Positions 18,611 through 27,895 of a stretch of DNA of 64,000 nt are shown here, piece by piece. The stretch's first letter is position 1; each line of letters begins with the position of its first letter. The notes beneath the pieces were generated by a model, which made no database searches, was not told the origin of the DNA, and worked only from the letters and a program-made list of their open reading frames with translations. The stretch comes from UBA5859 sp041940025 (GTDB lineage Bacteria > Pseudomonadota > Gammaproteobacteria > UBA5859): positions 248,001 to 312,000 of the forward strand of contig JBGTSY010000003.1 of NCBI GenBank assembly GCA_041940025.1, written 5' to 3'. Both the position numbers and the translations under genes were made by a program.

Positions 18611-19255
18611 TTATAAAGCAGGTTTGACGGCAACGCCATGTATGACACTAGAAAAAATGGGAAACATTTTGGGGTGGTGATACTCTTCTATTTGTTGATA
18701 ATCGAATCCTGCGAGTTGAAACAGATGTTTGGTATTGCGGTTTAAATGACAACCGCAGGCAAGTGGCTTCCAAATTGGATTCATTATATTTTGAAATCTC
18801 GCCTTGATACTGGGGCCAGCATGTACATGTTCAAAAAAAAGCATTTTGCCGCCCGGCTTTAACACGCGAAACATCTCCTTAGCTGCGCCTTCTGCGTCTG
18901 GAATGGTACAAAATACTAAACAAGCCACTGCTGTATCCACGCTGTTGTCTTCGAGGTCCAGATCTTCACCGCCACCTACTTTTAACTGATATTTTTCTCG
19001 AGGCGTAGTACCCGCTGAATTTGCGACTAGTTTGTCTACTTTTTTTTGAGCCATATCCACCATCGCCGCACATGGTTCGACACCGACCACTTCGGTGGCT
19101 TTGTCCGTGTAATACTGTAGGTTTGCGCCATTCCCAATCCCCACTTCCAAGACTCGACCTTCTGCGGATTCTATCAATTCTCTTCGGGTATCTGCGATTC
19201 CAGCCAATGCAATATCCAGAGCGATGGGAAATATTTTATCTTCATAAAAACTCAT
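18611..19255 (-). CDS. Class I SAM-dependent methyltransferase
   Basis: 214 aa from the ATG at 19255, which has a good ribosome binding site (AAGGAAAG); an upstream extension to 19390 runs into the neighbouring pseudogene. The SAM motif I is VLEVGIGNGANLQYY (about residues 27-41), followed by VVGVEPCAAM and the motif-IV-like VACLVFCTIPDA. The Methyltransf_11 family covers small-molecule and lipid methylation; the C-terminal Cys/His stretch (ACGCHLNRNTKH) resembles thiol or metalloid methyltransferase relatives. The substrate is unknown. Confidence 0.85.
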   Translation of the reverse strand: MSFYEDKIFPIALDIALAGIADTRRELIESAEGRVLEVGIGNGANLQYYTDKATEVVGVEPCAAMVDMAQKKVDKLVANSAGTTPREKYQLKVGGGEDLDLEDNSVDTAVACLVFCTIPDAEGAAKEMFRVLKPGGKMLFFEHVHAGPSIKARFQNIMNPIWKPLACGCHLNRNTKHLFQLAGFDYQQIEEYHHPKMFPIFSSVIHGVAVKPAL

Positions 19256-19268
19256 CTTACTTTCCTTC

Positions 19269-20159
19269 TCATAATATGATGTCCACATTAATTTTTTCGA
19301 TTCTTGTTGATGAATAGACATGTTGCCAAATATGTAGTGTTGGATCGAAAAAACATTGCCTAGTATGCTTTCCACGACTTTGATCAGCATAAAACTTAAG
19401 AGATCCTCTGTGATCTAAACCGCCAAAATGGCCCACCAGAGGCTCCAGCCCGAATTGATAACCTGTAGCACAAATCACGGCATCAGGAAAAATGGCCTGA
19501 TGATTAACGAATTCAACTGAATTTTCGTAGAATTCTTTGATGATTAGAACCACCGTACACTTTACAGGCCTTAAGACTGTCCGTAATTCTATCACCTAGT
19601 GAAGGCTCAACGAATTCTTCCCACACGTGAGTCATGGCGCCCTTTTTTGGCTTAAACAGTCCTAGTTTGGTGAGATAGACTTACGCAAAGCAAAGGTGTC
19701 ATCGTCTCTACCCCAACAGCCAACATCTCGCTTTGGAATCGATCTTTCCCTAGCCAATCTGGGATATAGGCAGGCGTATGCGAATCGGTATTAATTACCA
19801 CGTGACGACTTGTCATGGGTGAGAGCGTGCTCTGTGCTCTGTACTCGCTAACCACTATCCCGTGATTCGATACGCTGAGCCGAGGTGCTAAATTGGATAG
19901 GTAGACCAAGAGACTCAACATATTTTCAGATAGGAAATCAATTGGTTACGTGTCGGGTAATCGCGCGGCATTGTTAAATCTGTAAGATCAGACAGATCAC
20001 GATCTGTATTCAGACACAGTGACTTATTCTATTGCACCGGTGCTGCGCGATACAATCTGCTTAATCGATAATCTTAGGTTCGATCCCCCTTTGCTTTAAT
20101 TCGTAGGAGACAGCCAATCCGGCCGAGTTCGCTCCAAGAATCAAAACATCGGTGTTCAT
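19269..20159 (-). pseudogene. Decayed flavin-containing monooxygenase
   Basis: Pieces of one FMO-like protein lie in order on the - strand in different frames. The N-terminus starts at the ATG at 20159 (MNTDVLILGANSAGLAVSYELKQRG, shortened here by a stop after KIID), carrying a GxNxAG version of the FAD loop. The middle is at 19740-19780 (YIPDWLGKDRF, the IP-W-GKD block). The C-terminal part is at 19290-19500 (PDAVICATGYQFGLEPLV). Several stops and shifts separate them, so the gene is dead. The adjacent methyltransferase may once have shared its pathway. Confidence 0.75.
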
Positions 20160-20617
20160 AAGATAGACTCAATTAAGTGCCAGCTAAAATATGATCAGAA
20201 AAACTGCATCAGTGACAGATATAAATGAATAATTGTAATTTAAGTTCGAATCAATACTTCCCAAACTAAGAGTGATAATTGGGTTTTTCCAAAACCCCTG
20301 TAGTCAAGCAACGCATACTTTAGAATTTTTGTTTTTATATTTATAGCATCATCTTATCAGCCTAAGGATACTTCTGCGACGGATTTAAACTCTCAGTTTC
20401 TACGCAATCTAATTGGCATCTGGCGCTCTTTCACTTAGATTGTAGAGTGTTGTCCCCTATAGGCTGAACCCCGTAGACATGTGCTACTTTATCATGCAGT
20501 CAATCGTCAACACTCTTGAAATACCAGTTGTCGTGGCGCGCACAACCACTGAGTGTCTAAAGCTGCTGCGACTATCACTTCACATGCTGCTCCACCAGGC
20601 GTCTGTACCATCCCTTG
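20160..20617. other. Intergenic, probably decayed DNA
   Basis: No gene supported in 460 bp. A GGCTAACAAGG stretch (complement of 20612-20624) overlaps the Coq4-like stop and recalls one half of an attC site, but no matching R' core follows. Confidence 0.4.
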
Positions 20618-21163
20618 TTAGCCATTTGATCCTAGCTTACTATTAATAAAACCCAAAATGAATATCGATGGGAGCATAAAGCAAGCTCCTGCGAAATAGA
20701 AATAATAACGTATTTTACATCTCAGTCCGCTAGGTTCTTTTACATTATTAGTGATGTAATCTCTTACATATTCCTCATCATTTTCTAAGACCATATTTAT
20801 GTCTAAATCATATAAATTCTTTTGATGACAACCTAATAGGAATGCCTTCTTTATGCGTTTAGGCGAGTCACACAACCCGGTCACCATACCGCCGAGGTTA
20901 TATAAAACTGCTACTGGCCTGTTCCAACAATCTGTCCCTAGTTCCCATGCGCCAACCTCCCCTTCCCCGATCCGACTATTGGTATACCCGGTAAACACAT
21001 GATGAAGATCATGATAGACAATCACTTCCCTTCTCTTATTTGTATTTCGAATTGTGAGAAGATAAGACCCAGCATAGACATTTACATAGTCATTGGAAAT
21101 ATCTCCATCATCATCAAAGGGTGAGAGCGAGTAATACTCCTTTAATTTATCTTTGACCATCAT
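20618..21163 (-). CDS. Coq4-like protein with HDxxHx11E motif
   Basis: 181 aa from ATG 21163 (a second ATG is at 21160). The motif HDLHH...GE fits HDxxHx11E exactly (HD at about residue 60, Glu eleven residues after the last His), the metal-binding signature of COQ4, which acts on the C1 position of the ubiquinone ring. The following GAWELGTDCW also recalls bacterial Coq4-like proteins. The protein is shorter than typical COQ4 and has a hydrophobic C-terminal segment (residues 155-172), perhaps a membrane anchor. It lies between two pseudogenes in low-GC DNA, suggesting horizontal origin. Function in quinone metabolism is an inference. Confidence 0.6.
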   Translation of the reverse strand: MMVKDKLKEYYSLSPFDDDGDISNDYVNVYAGSYLLTIRNTNKRREVIVYHDLHHVFTGYTNSRIGEGEVGAWELGTDCWNRPVAVLYNLGGMVTGLCDSPKRIKKAFLLGCHQKNLYDLDINMVLENDEEYVRDYITNNVKEPSGLRCKIRYYFYFAGACFMLPSIFILGFINSKLGSNG

Positions 21164-21479
21164 TCTGGTTTTTCTCTCGCAACCTGCCAACACCGATATG
21201 AGCCTTCATGCCCATGTACCCCTGATTTCCCCGTTTGAGTAGACGCCATACGGAAATCACGTTGCGCGAGCTCATTCGTCGTTGAAGGCGCTGTTTCTGC
21301 ATTCGCGTCGGACAACTCGAACCGATGCCGCAAAAAGTGAATACGCAGCATGCGGCCTAGTCCTAGCACTCAGTGCCCAATTACAGATGAAGCCTTAAGA
21401 TCAAGAGCGTCTATCACCCGACTAAGATCTAACTGAGGCAACTTTTCTCTACTCATCTCCTGTTGTAAAGGATCCCAAT

Positions 21480-21876
21480 TTGTTTTTCAATCTACTGATG
21501 CTGTGTCATCAAGGCTTGCTGATCTTCAGGTTGACGCTCTAAGTCCAGCAAACGAACTTCATTTTTTTCGTCCCCACTGAACAATTTAATTAATTATCCG
21601 TGTCAAATCTTGATCGTTTTCGCGGGCTGTTTTAGCCAGCCCTTAAGTTCCTGGCAACCTAAATCGGTCACTTTGTATACTTTTTTATCCTCTTTGCCTT
21701 TTTGTGCCACTTCATGCCCAGTTATATGGCTTTGATTTTCCAGTTGGTTTAATTCGCGATAGACTGAAGACTAGCGGGCCAAAATGTCCAAGGGTAACTT
21801 CGAAACACTTTAATCACTCATAACCAGACCCTTCTGTCTGTTCCAGCATGACTAAAATGGCGTGGTTAGGAGACAT
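21480..21876 (-). pseudogene. Broken PadR-family transcriptional regulator
   Basis: From the ATG at 21876 the frame reads MSPNHAILVMLEQTEGSGYE and then stops; in other frames follow a winged-helix part (VYRELNQLE, KVYKVTDLGCQELKGWL, around 21640-21770) and a C-terminal helix part (LLDLERQPEDQQALM, around 21510-21560). Order and spacing match PadR regulators, with at least two frameshifts or stops. With the FMO remnant it marks a decayed gene group. Confidence 0.75.
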
Positions 21877-22228
21877 TGATTATTCTGGTCATAAATATTA
21901 TGTTTACCCTAAACTGGGAGCAAATTGGGGAACCGGTCAAATATACCAACGGCCACAATAGAATCCGATTAGCCATTGGATTCATATCAACTTTTTACAC
22001 AAGAGAGTGGTTTATGGTGCCAATCCTAGCGTGGCACTGGTTAGGCGTTCAGCAAATCACCTAGCGCAACTGAAAAATTCGAATTTTAATATAAGCTATT
22101 ATTTCAAGTGTTGCAGTGAATTAAAAAAGAGTTAAAACTGATTGAATATAGCTAATTTCTGATCTACGGTGCCATTACTAAATTTTTTTGACCATTAAAT
22201 TATTTGAATAAGAAAGAGCGGAGGAGAT
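21877..22228. other. AT-rich region before the LolA-like gene
   Basis: No supported gene; must include the promoter of the LolA-like/MMPL operon. Confidence 0.4.
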
Positions 22229-23026
22229 ATGGAGAATCCTATCATGCAGAAAACTATCTACTCGTCACTGTTCACTTGTTTATTAATTTGCGCGCCCGCG
22301 CTCTTCGCCAATCCGGGCAAAGCCATATTCGAAGAGGCAGATAGACGCGACCAGGGATACGGCGATATCGAGTTATATCAAGAGATGTGGCTGACCAATT
22401 CCCAAGGCAAGCAATCTCGCCGGGTATTCCAAATGAAATATCTTGAAGGGTTAAACGGCACCGGAGATAAAACACTCATTATATTTAAAGAGCCCAAAGA
22501 TACCCAAGGCACTGCCCTGCTCACTCACGGTAACCTGGCTGACGATGACGATCAATGGATGTACCTACCTAATCTCGATCGGGTAAAACGAATTGCCCCC
22601 GCTGCCAAAACTGCTCATTTCGTCGGCAGTGAATTCACATTTGAAGATCTCGCCAATCGTGAAGTAGAAGACTATAAATACAAACTGATAGAGGAATCGG
22701 AATATCGGGGTATGCCCGTGCACATCGTTGAACTGATCCCGACTGACTATAAAAGTGGGTACAGCAAACAAATTGTCTGGATTGATGCCGATGAATATCG
22801 GCTTCATAAAGTAGAGTTCTATGATAAGAAAGATGCCTTGCAAAAAACACTTCTGTTTGAAGACTATCGACAATACCTAGGCAAATACTGGAGAGCTCAT
22901 CGTACTCTGATGACCAATCACCAAACCAATAAACAGACCGAATTGAAAGTGCCCGATGAATACGCATTTCAGCAAGGTTTGGAGGAAGTAGATTTCGCCA
23001 AATCCCGACTAAAGAGATCTCGCTAA
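22229..23026 (+). CDS. LolA-like outer-membrane lipoprotein-sorting family protein
   Basis: 265 aa with a strong GGAGGAG ribosome binding site. An N-terminal signal peptide (about residues 6-27, ending ALFA) sends it to the periplasm. The family pattern is clear: YLEGLNGTGDKTLIIFKEPKDTQGTALLTHG, WMYLPNLDRVKRIAP, FVGSEFTFEDL. The fold is a half-barrel that carries lipids or hydrophobic compounds. It is followed after 39 bp by an MMPL exporter; the pair is probably a periplasmic carrier plus pump for a hydrophobic cargo that is not identified. Confidence 0.88.
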   Translation: MENPIMQKTIYSSLFTCLLICAPALFANPGKAIFEEADRRDQGYGDIELYQEMWLTNSQGKQSRRVFQMKYLEGLNGTGDKTLIIFKEPKDTQGTALLTHGNLADDDDQWMYLPNLDRVKRIAPAAKTAHFVGSEFTFEDLANREVEDYKYKLIEESEYRGMPVHIVELIPTDYKSGYSKQIVWIDADEYRLHKVEFYDKKDALQKTLLFEDYRQYLGKYWRAHRTLMTNHQTNKQTELKVPDEYAFQQGLEEVDFAKSRLKRSR

Positions 23027-23065
23027 ACAACCAGGTATGTTCACATACAAATAAAGGTGGATACT

Positions 23066-25405
23066 ATGTTTTTTAAATTCATTCTCACCCACTATCGTTG
23101 GGTTCTAATTGCCTGGCTACTGATGATCATCGCATTTAGTGGTGCCGTTGTTGAGCGACTGCTCTCCGGTCATTCCATTGCGGACAACTCTGTGGGCACT
23201 TGGTTTATGCAAGATGATCCGGCTTTGATGGAATTTAAAGACTACCTACAAGACTTCGGCTCCACTGAGTGGAGCATGATTTTGGTAAAAACGGATTCTA
23301 TCTATGACAAAGATTTTCTAGAAGATCTAGCAGACGCGACCTATCGTTTAGAGCGAGTCACAGATGTGGTCAAGGCGACCTCTATTGCCACCTTTAAAGA
23401 CAATAAGATTGTGGATGAAGACGCCCTCTGGTACACCACTATCTACCAGCCAGATGGAAAACGTCACTGGTCCAGTGAGGCCGAGCGAGAACAGTTCAAG
23501 CAACTGATGCTGAATAATGAAAATCTAGAGGGTACTTATCTTCATCAAGGAGACGAACACACGACAATTTTACTCATTCAATCAGACAACCGGCTACGGG
23601 ATCCCCAGCCTTATCGTTCCTTTATTCAGACTGAGTTCGAAAACATTCTGTCATCCTATGACTCTATCGAGTCTTTTCATCTTGTGGGCACTATGCCCAC
23701 CATTGTAGAGATGAACAAATTATCTGTTTTAAATGTTTATATCTTTTATACCTCGACAGTCATATTAATCACCCTCTTTGGATTAATCGTGTTTAGAAAT
23801 TTTCGCGATCTCTTCACCATCTACGTCGCCACTCTGGGCACCTTGATCCCGAGCATGGGTATCCTCTGTCTATTGGGTAGAACCTATAACATGGCCACAC
23901 AGATCATGCCGGTACTATTCTCTGCCATTGCGATGGCCAATGTGGTGCACCTTATTAAAGAGTTTCACCAACTTCGCAGCCAGATGAACGATGAACAAGC
24001 ACTGACTGAAGCGATGACCCGTCTGTGGAAACCCGGACTCTGGGCCACCACTACCACCACCATCGGATTCAGTTCATTCATGTTCAGTTCGGTACCGCCA
24101 TTCCAAGAACTAGGCGGCATAGGTGCAATGGGGGTTCTCTTAGGTTGGATCATGGGTATTACTGCCTGTCCAGCGGCACTGCTGATGTTTTATCAAGGTG
24201 CACCACTGCGCGGCCACAGGGGCGATACATTGGGTGATAAGAACTGGGCGCAACTTCCTGCTTGGATCCACCGTAATCGACAAGGTATTTTAGTGGTTTT
24301 TGCGCTCTTTGCTGCCAGTTTTGTTGGCTTAAAAGATCTTCGTATTGATACCAATTTTGTCGGCTGGTTTGGTGATAAGGCAAAGACGACTCTCAACTAC
24401 AGTGCTTTGGATGAAGCCGAGTATCCCACCAGTTATGTGAGTGTCACTTTAAGCCTACCGCAAGATTTACGCTTAGAATCGGATGAAGTTTTTCAACAAT
24501 TAATGACCTTTGAAAAGGCACTTAAAACTATGCCGGAGGTCATCACCACCTACGGCGTTGGGGAAATGCTATGGCAAATTGAAAAAGTGCTCTCCAATGG
24601 CACAACCTCCTATGACCAATTTCTACAATACAACGAAGGACAAGTCTCGGACATTATGTTTTCCGGGGTACTCAGCGGCAACACAGATCTGGATGATGTT
24701 CGCACCCTGGAGCACGATAGAGTGCAAATTTTGGCGATGACCGAATATATGAGTTCTGTGGAATTACACGCATTCAAAAATAAAATTGAAACGCTATTTA
24801 AACAAACCGGACCCTCAGCTGCAGATATATTAGTCACCGGCAATGCGGTGATGCTGGCCAATATGGATCGGGAAGTATACGAAACCCAACTCATTACTCT
24901 GGCCATAGTCAGTGGTTTTTTACTTATCACTCTGCCAATCATTTTTCGTTCTTGGGTAATGGGTGTCGCCGGTCTATTACTGAACCTGTTCCCACTTGCA
25001 TTTACCTATAGTCTCATGGCTTGGTCAGGCACCTCAGTTAACTTGGCGACAGTGATTGTAGGCGGCATCTCTTTAAGTATTGTCGTAGACGATACCATTC
25101 ACTTTCTATATCGATTTAGATACTTTCGCTCCCAGGGGTTAGGATGGAACCAAGCGATTGACGAGACTATTTCCACTATAGGTCATAGCATCACGCTCAC
25201 CTCTGTGATTTTAATTGGCGCCTTCTCGGTGATGACTCTGTCCACCTTTATGCCAGTATTTGCCATGGGAGTATTTTTCAGTATCGCGATCATCATGGCT
25301 TGGGCCATGGATCTCTTATTAGTACCTGTGCTATTGAGATATTGGGGGCAATGGGCAGATCCTGAATTAGCGGATGAAAAAGCCTCTCGACTGGAAAGAG
25401 CCTAG
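23066..25405 (+). CDS. MMPL/RND-family transporter
   Basis: 779 aa from the ATG at 23066, preceded by AAAGGTGG; a GTG at 23057 is less likely. Twelve membrane segments in two halves with two periplasmic domains, the RND layout: helix 1 near residues 9-30, then a loop to about 210, helices to 365, second loop to about 610, and final helices. The proton-relay-like segment SIVVDDTIHFLYRFRYFR is present near residue 675. Partner of the LolA-like protein upstream. The two together resemble lipid or hydrophobic-compound export units found in several marine gammaproteobacteria. Confidence 0.9.
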   Translation: MFFKFILTHYRWVLIAWLLMIIAFSGAVVERLLSGHSIADNSVGTWFMQDDPALMEFKDYLQDFGSTEWSMILVKTDSIYDKDFLEDLADATYRLERVTDVVKATSIATFKDNKIVDEDALWYTTIYQPDGKRHWSSEAEREQFKQLMLNNENLEGTYLHQGDEHTTILLIQSDNRLRDPQPYRSFIQTEFENILSSYDSIESFHLVGTMPTIVEMNKLSVLNVYIFYTSTVILITLFGLIVFRNFRDLFTIYVATLGTLIPSMGILCLLGRTYNMATQIMPVLFSAIAMANVVHLIKEFHQLRSQMNDEQALTEAMTRLWKPGLWATTTTTIGFSSFMFSSVPPFQELGGIGAMGVLLGWIMGITACPAALLMFYQGAPLRGHRGDTLGDKNWAQLPAWIHRNRQGILVVFALFAASFVGLKDLRIDTNFVGWFGDKAKTTLNYSALDEAEYPTSYVSVTLSLPQDLRLESDEVFQQLMTFEKALKTMPEVITTYGVGEMLWQIEKVLSNGTTSYDQFLQYNEGQVSDIMFSGVLSGNTDLDDVRTLEHDRVQILAMTEYMSSVELHAFKNKIETLFKQTGPSAADILVTGNAVMLANMDREVYETQLITLAIVSGFLLITLPIIFRSWVMGVAGLLLNLFPLAFTYSLMAWSGTSVNLATVIVGGISLSIVVDDTIHFLYRFRYFRSQGLGWNQAIDETISTIGHSITLTSVILIGAFSVMTLSTFMPVFAMGVFFSIAIIMAWAMDLLLVPVLLRYWGQWADPELADEKASRLERA

Positions 25406-25755
25406 CAGGATCGCTATGCCGCGATGGCACGGTGAGACCCTCGACAATGCCTCACCGAATGGCAATAGGTAGTGCGTGCGCCGACGCCAGCTTGTCTTCG
25501 TCCCATGCTGAATTAATTAACCACAGCATTCGGTGAAAAATGTGTGTGACAACAAGCACTCAGAAACCTGACGTTGTCAACGGACACCCTTGCCGCATCT
25601 TTACCCATCACCCCTGTCAATACTGTCGTCACTCATACAACATCTATCAGGACCCGCCAGCATCTCAAAGCTCACTTTCCCACATGATTCATGCTACTTG
25701 CTTAACTCACTTATCCGGGTTATTTTTTTAGCAAACCTAATTGGATGAGTGTGTG
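25406..25755. other. Intergenic region with a hairpin
   Basis: 350 bp. A 7-bp stem CGGTGAG/CTCACCG (25430-25457) lies shortly after the MMPL stop but lacks a T tract. No gene supported. Confidence 0.4.
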
Positions 25756-26436
25756 ATGCAACAGGATGAACTGAAAGCAACTCTTATTTGGGATTTTCCC
25801 CTTCGCTTGTTTCATTGGCTCTTAGTAGTGGGAATCATCGCAATGTTCGTCACCGCAAATTTGGGCAGCAGCCTATTTCACTACCACATCCTACTCGGAC
25901 AGGGCATGTTACTATTGCTTCTGTTCCGCATGGTCTGGGGATTTGTTGGCGGAAAACATGCGCGATTTAGGGATTTTCTTTACTCTCCCAAGGCAATTAA
26001 AACCTATTTAAAAGGTCTTTCCGCAACAAACTACAATAGCACCGGTGGTCATAATCCTTTGGGATCTTTAAGTGTATGGCTGATATTGATATTGCTCAGT
26101 ACGCAAACAATAACCGGGCTCTTTGCCACCGATGATATCAGTCACTCTGGACCACTAAACTTTTTGACCTATGGTGATATGGACTCTTTACTGACTGAGC
26201 TGCATCATTTAAATTTTCTACTTCTGCTCCTGGTTATCGCCATTCATATTGGAGCGGTTCTGTACTATCAATTTTTCAAAAGACAAAATCTGATCGCCAC
26301 CATGTGGCACGGTTGGAAGCCGGCGAATGCCGCACCCAACTTTTCTTTTGCCCTAGCAAGAAGAGGGGGTGTGGTGTTCTTCTTAACCGCCGTGGTGGCT
26401 CTTATATCAATCTGGTTGATTCAAACACTCGCATAA
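25756..26436 (+). CDS. Cytochrome b561-type membrane protein
   Basis: 226 aa from the ATG at 25756 (a TTG at 25741 is possible). Four or five membrane helices with heme-ligand candidates: FPLRLFHWLL (residues 12-21), HYHILLGQGM, and later IHIGAVLYY. The VWGFVGGKHARF block is typical of the diheme cytochrome b family of Ni/Fe hydrogenase-type or b561 electron carriers. The opposite-strand gene downstream encodes cytochrome c', a known frequent neighbour, so the two may exchange electrons. Confidence 0.85.
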   Translation: MQQDELKATLIWDFPLRLFHWLLVVGIIAMFVTANLGSSLFHYHILLGQGMLLLLLFRMVWGFVGGKHARFRDFLYSPKAIKTYLKGLSATNYNSTGGHNPLGSLSVWLILILLSTQTITGLFATDDISHSGPLNFLTYGDMDSLLTELHHLNFLLLLLVIAIHIGAVLYYQFFKRQNLIATMWHGWKPANAAPNFSFALARRGGVVFFLTAVVALISIWLIQTLA

Positions 26437-26491
26437 CCGGGATGATCTGGTATGGATCCGCTGCATGGCTGCCCACCCTCTCGCCTGAACC

Positions 26492-26953
26492 TCAGTCCTT
26501 TCGATACTTATCGTGACAGCCTTTACAACTATTTCCTACCTCCCCAAATGCCTGGGTAATATTACTTTTGTCACCGGTCGCAACTGCCTCTGATAACAGT
26601 TTTGATGTGGATTCAATATCAGTTAACTTCTGCTGAAAGTCCTGCCAGTTTTTCCAAATGTCCTTCTTTGCATCTGTTTTGACACGCTTCGGTCGAGTTT
26701 CCGGAAAACCTTCAGGGAGCATTGTCGCCATATCTGACAATCGATTGGCCCGGCGCTGGAAGTCCTCCAAATCATACCTACTCTCATCTTCCAACATGCG
26801 TTTCATCTGCGAAAAATCCCATGCCATGATATGAAACACACCCTCTCTATAGTCGACTTGATCCTGTGCTTCTGATCCTGCCTGGGCAAGAGAGTAGACG
26901 GATAATAAACCGCACCCCAACAATAGCCGCCATTTTCGTTGACTTCTTAACAT
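26492..26953 (-). CDS. Cytochrome c'
   Basis: 153 aa with a signal peptide (residues 1-25, ending AQAG). The C-terminal heme motif CKGCH (near residue 144), followed by KYRKD, and a four-helix pattern (GVFHIMAWDFSQMKRML) identify cytochrome c'. This periplasmic protein binds NO and has a role in NO resistance or electron transfer. It converges on the cytochrome b561-type gene. Confidence 0.9.
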   Translation of the reverse strand: MLRSQRKWRLLLGCGLLSVYSLAQAGSEAQDQVDYREGVFHIMAWDFSQMKRMLEDESRYDLEDFQRRANRLSDMATMLPEGFPETRPKRVKTDAKKDIWKNWQDFQQKLTDIESTSKLLSEAVATGDKSNITQAFGEVGNSCKGCHDKYRKD

Positions 26954-26966
26954 CAGCGCTCCTCCA

Positions 26967-27725
26967 TTAATTGATTAATCCTGATGAAACTTTAGCGGTT
27001 CCCTGATTGAGGGCTTCACCAAACTTCCTGTTCTGTATTAGCTGTTTCACATCTTGCCAAAAAGATAATGTGACCATCAGGGTAGCAGTCCAAAGTAACA
27101 TGTCTGTTAATCCATGATGAGTCACAAAACGTAAGCCAATGCTTGTCACTAAAAAGATGTAAATGACACGCCCCCACTGGGATCGTCGCTCCGATACCGC
27201 ATCTGCTGAGTACCAGGCGCGAAATAGAACAAAAGCGTAGCGAATTAAACCCAGCCATAAAATCCAAAACCCCATCCCGTGATATAAGTGTACTCCGAGA
27301 CACAAGAACAGAATAGCCAATGCATCTGTTTCCATATCAAATCGTGCACCGAATTCAGTCTCTTCTTGACGCGCACGTGCGACTCGACCATCCACGCCGT
27401 CTAACAGTAAAAAAAGCACCACCACTGCAACAAAGAACTCATCTTGCATCGAACTCCAGATGGGTACTAAAAACAAGATACCCAAGCGCATTAAAGTAAT
27501 GCTGTTTGCTAATCCAAAATTGAAAAAATGCCTCTGAGTCTGAAGCCAAATGGCGACACAGTACAACATGGAAATTGAGCCGACAAGCGGTACAACGACT
27601 ATCCACTGCAAATAGGATGCAAGTAGCGCGGCGATTATCAGGCAGATTGAGTGCCACAACATCCAAGAATCCAGGTTGTCGGAGAGATCTTGCGCATTAA
27701 AGTAGAGAGCGTGCATACCGTGCAT
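26967..27725 (-). CDS. CDP-alcohol phosphatidyltransferase family protein
   Basis: 252 aa, about six membrane helices. The family motif DG-x2-AR-x8-G-x3-D-x3-D is intact (DGVDGRVARARQ, then GARFDMETD, residues about 109-132). Such enzymes move a phospho-group from a CDP-alcohol to an acceptor alcohol in the inner membrane, usually in phospholipid synthesis. The gene is not pgsA- or pssA-like in detail. It is divergent from the RibD-C/dehydrogenase/PTPS/GT4 cluster across a 170-bp promoter region, so it may use that cluster's product as an unusual head group (inference). Confidence 0.88.
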   Translation of the reverse strand: MHGMHALYFNAQDLSDNLDSWMLWHSICLIIAALLASYLQWIVVVPLVGSISMLYCVAIWLQTQRHFFNFGLANSITLMRLGILFLVPIWSSMQDEFFVAVVVLFLLLDGVDGRVARARQEETEFGARFDMETDALAILFLCLGVHLYHGMGFWILWLGLIRYAFVLFRAWYSADAVSERRSQWGRVIYIFLVTSIGLRFVTHHGLTDMLLWTATLMVTLSFWQDVKQLIQNRKFGEALNQGTAKVSSGLIN

Positions 27726-27805
27726 CGATGAATGGCAACAGAAAAACCTTACGCGACTTTCATCGGAGTGTATAGTGTCTTGAACAAACAGGCCGACATC
27801 GATAT

Positions 27806-27819
27806 GTCAATGTATTGAC
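27806..27819. promoter_or_regulatory. Palindrome GTCAA-N4-TTGAC, candidate operator
   Basis: A perfect 5-bp inverted repeat with a 4-bp spacer lies in the 170-bp region between the divergent phosphotransferase and pteridine-like cluster. A second near-palindrome, TTATGTCATAA, is at 27838-27848. Either may bind a regulator, but no regulator gene is nearby. Confidence 0.3.
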
Positions 27820-27895
27820 GCCGCCACTGCTCCCATCTTATGTCATAATGAAATGAACCACTGTTCATTAGAAAAACAATACGTCCTACTCAATT

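Noticed and set aside
20480..20628. Possible attC after the Coq4-like gene
   Set aside because: GGCTAACAAGG at the stop looks like one end, but no complementary GTTRRRY core follows within the usual length.
21876..22064. 62-codon + frame next to the PadR remnant
   Set aside because: Starts on the complement of the PadR start region, lacks a ribosome binding site and matches nothing known.
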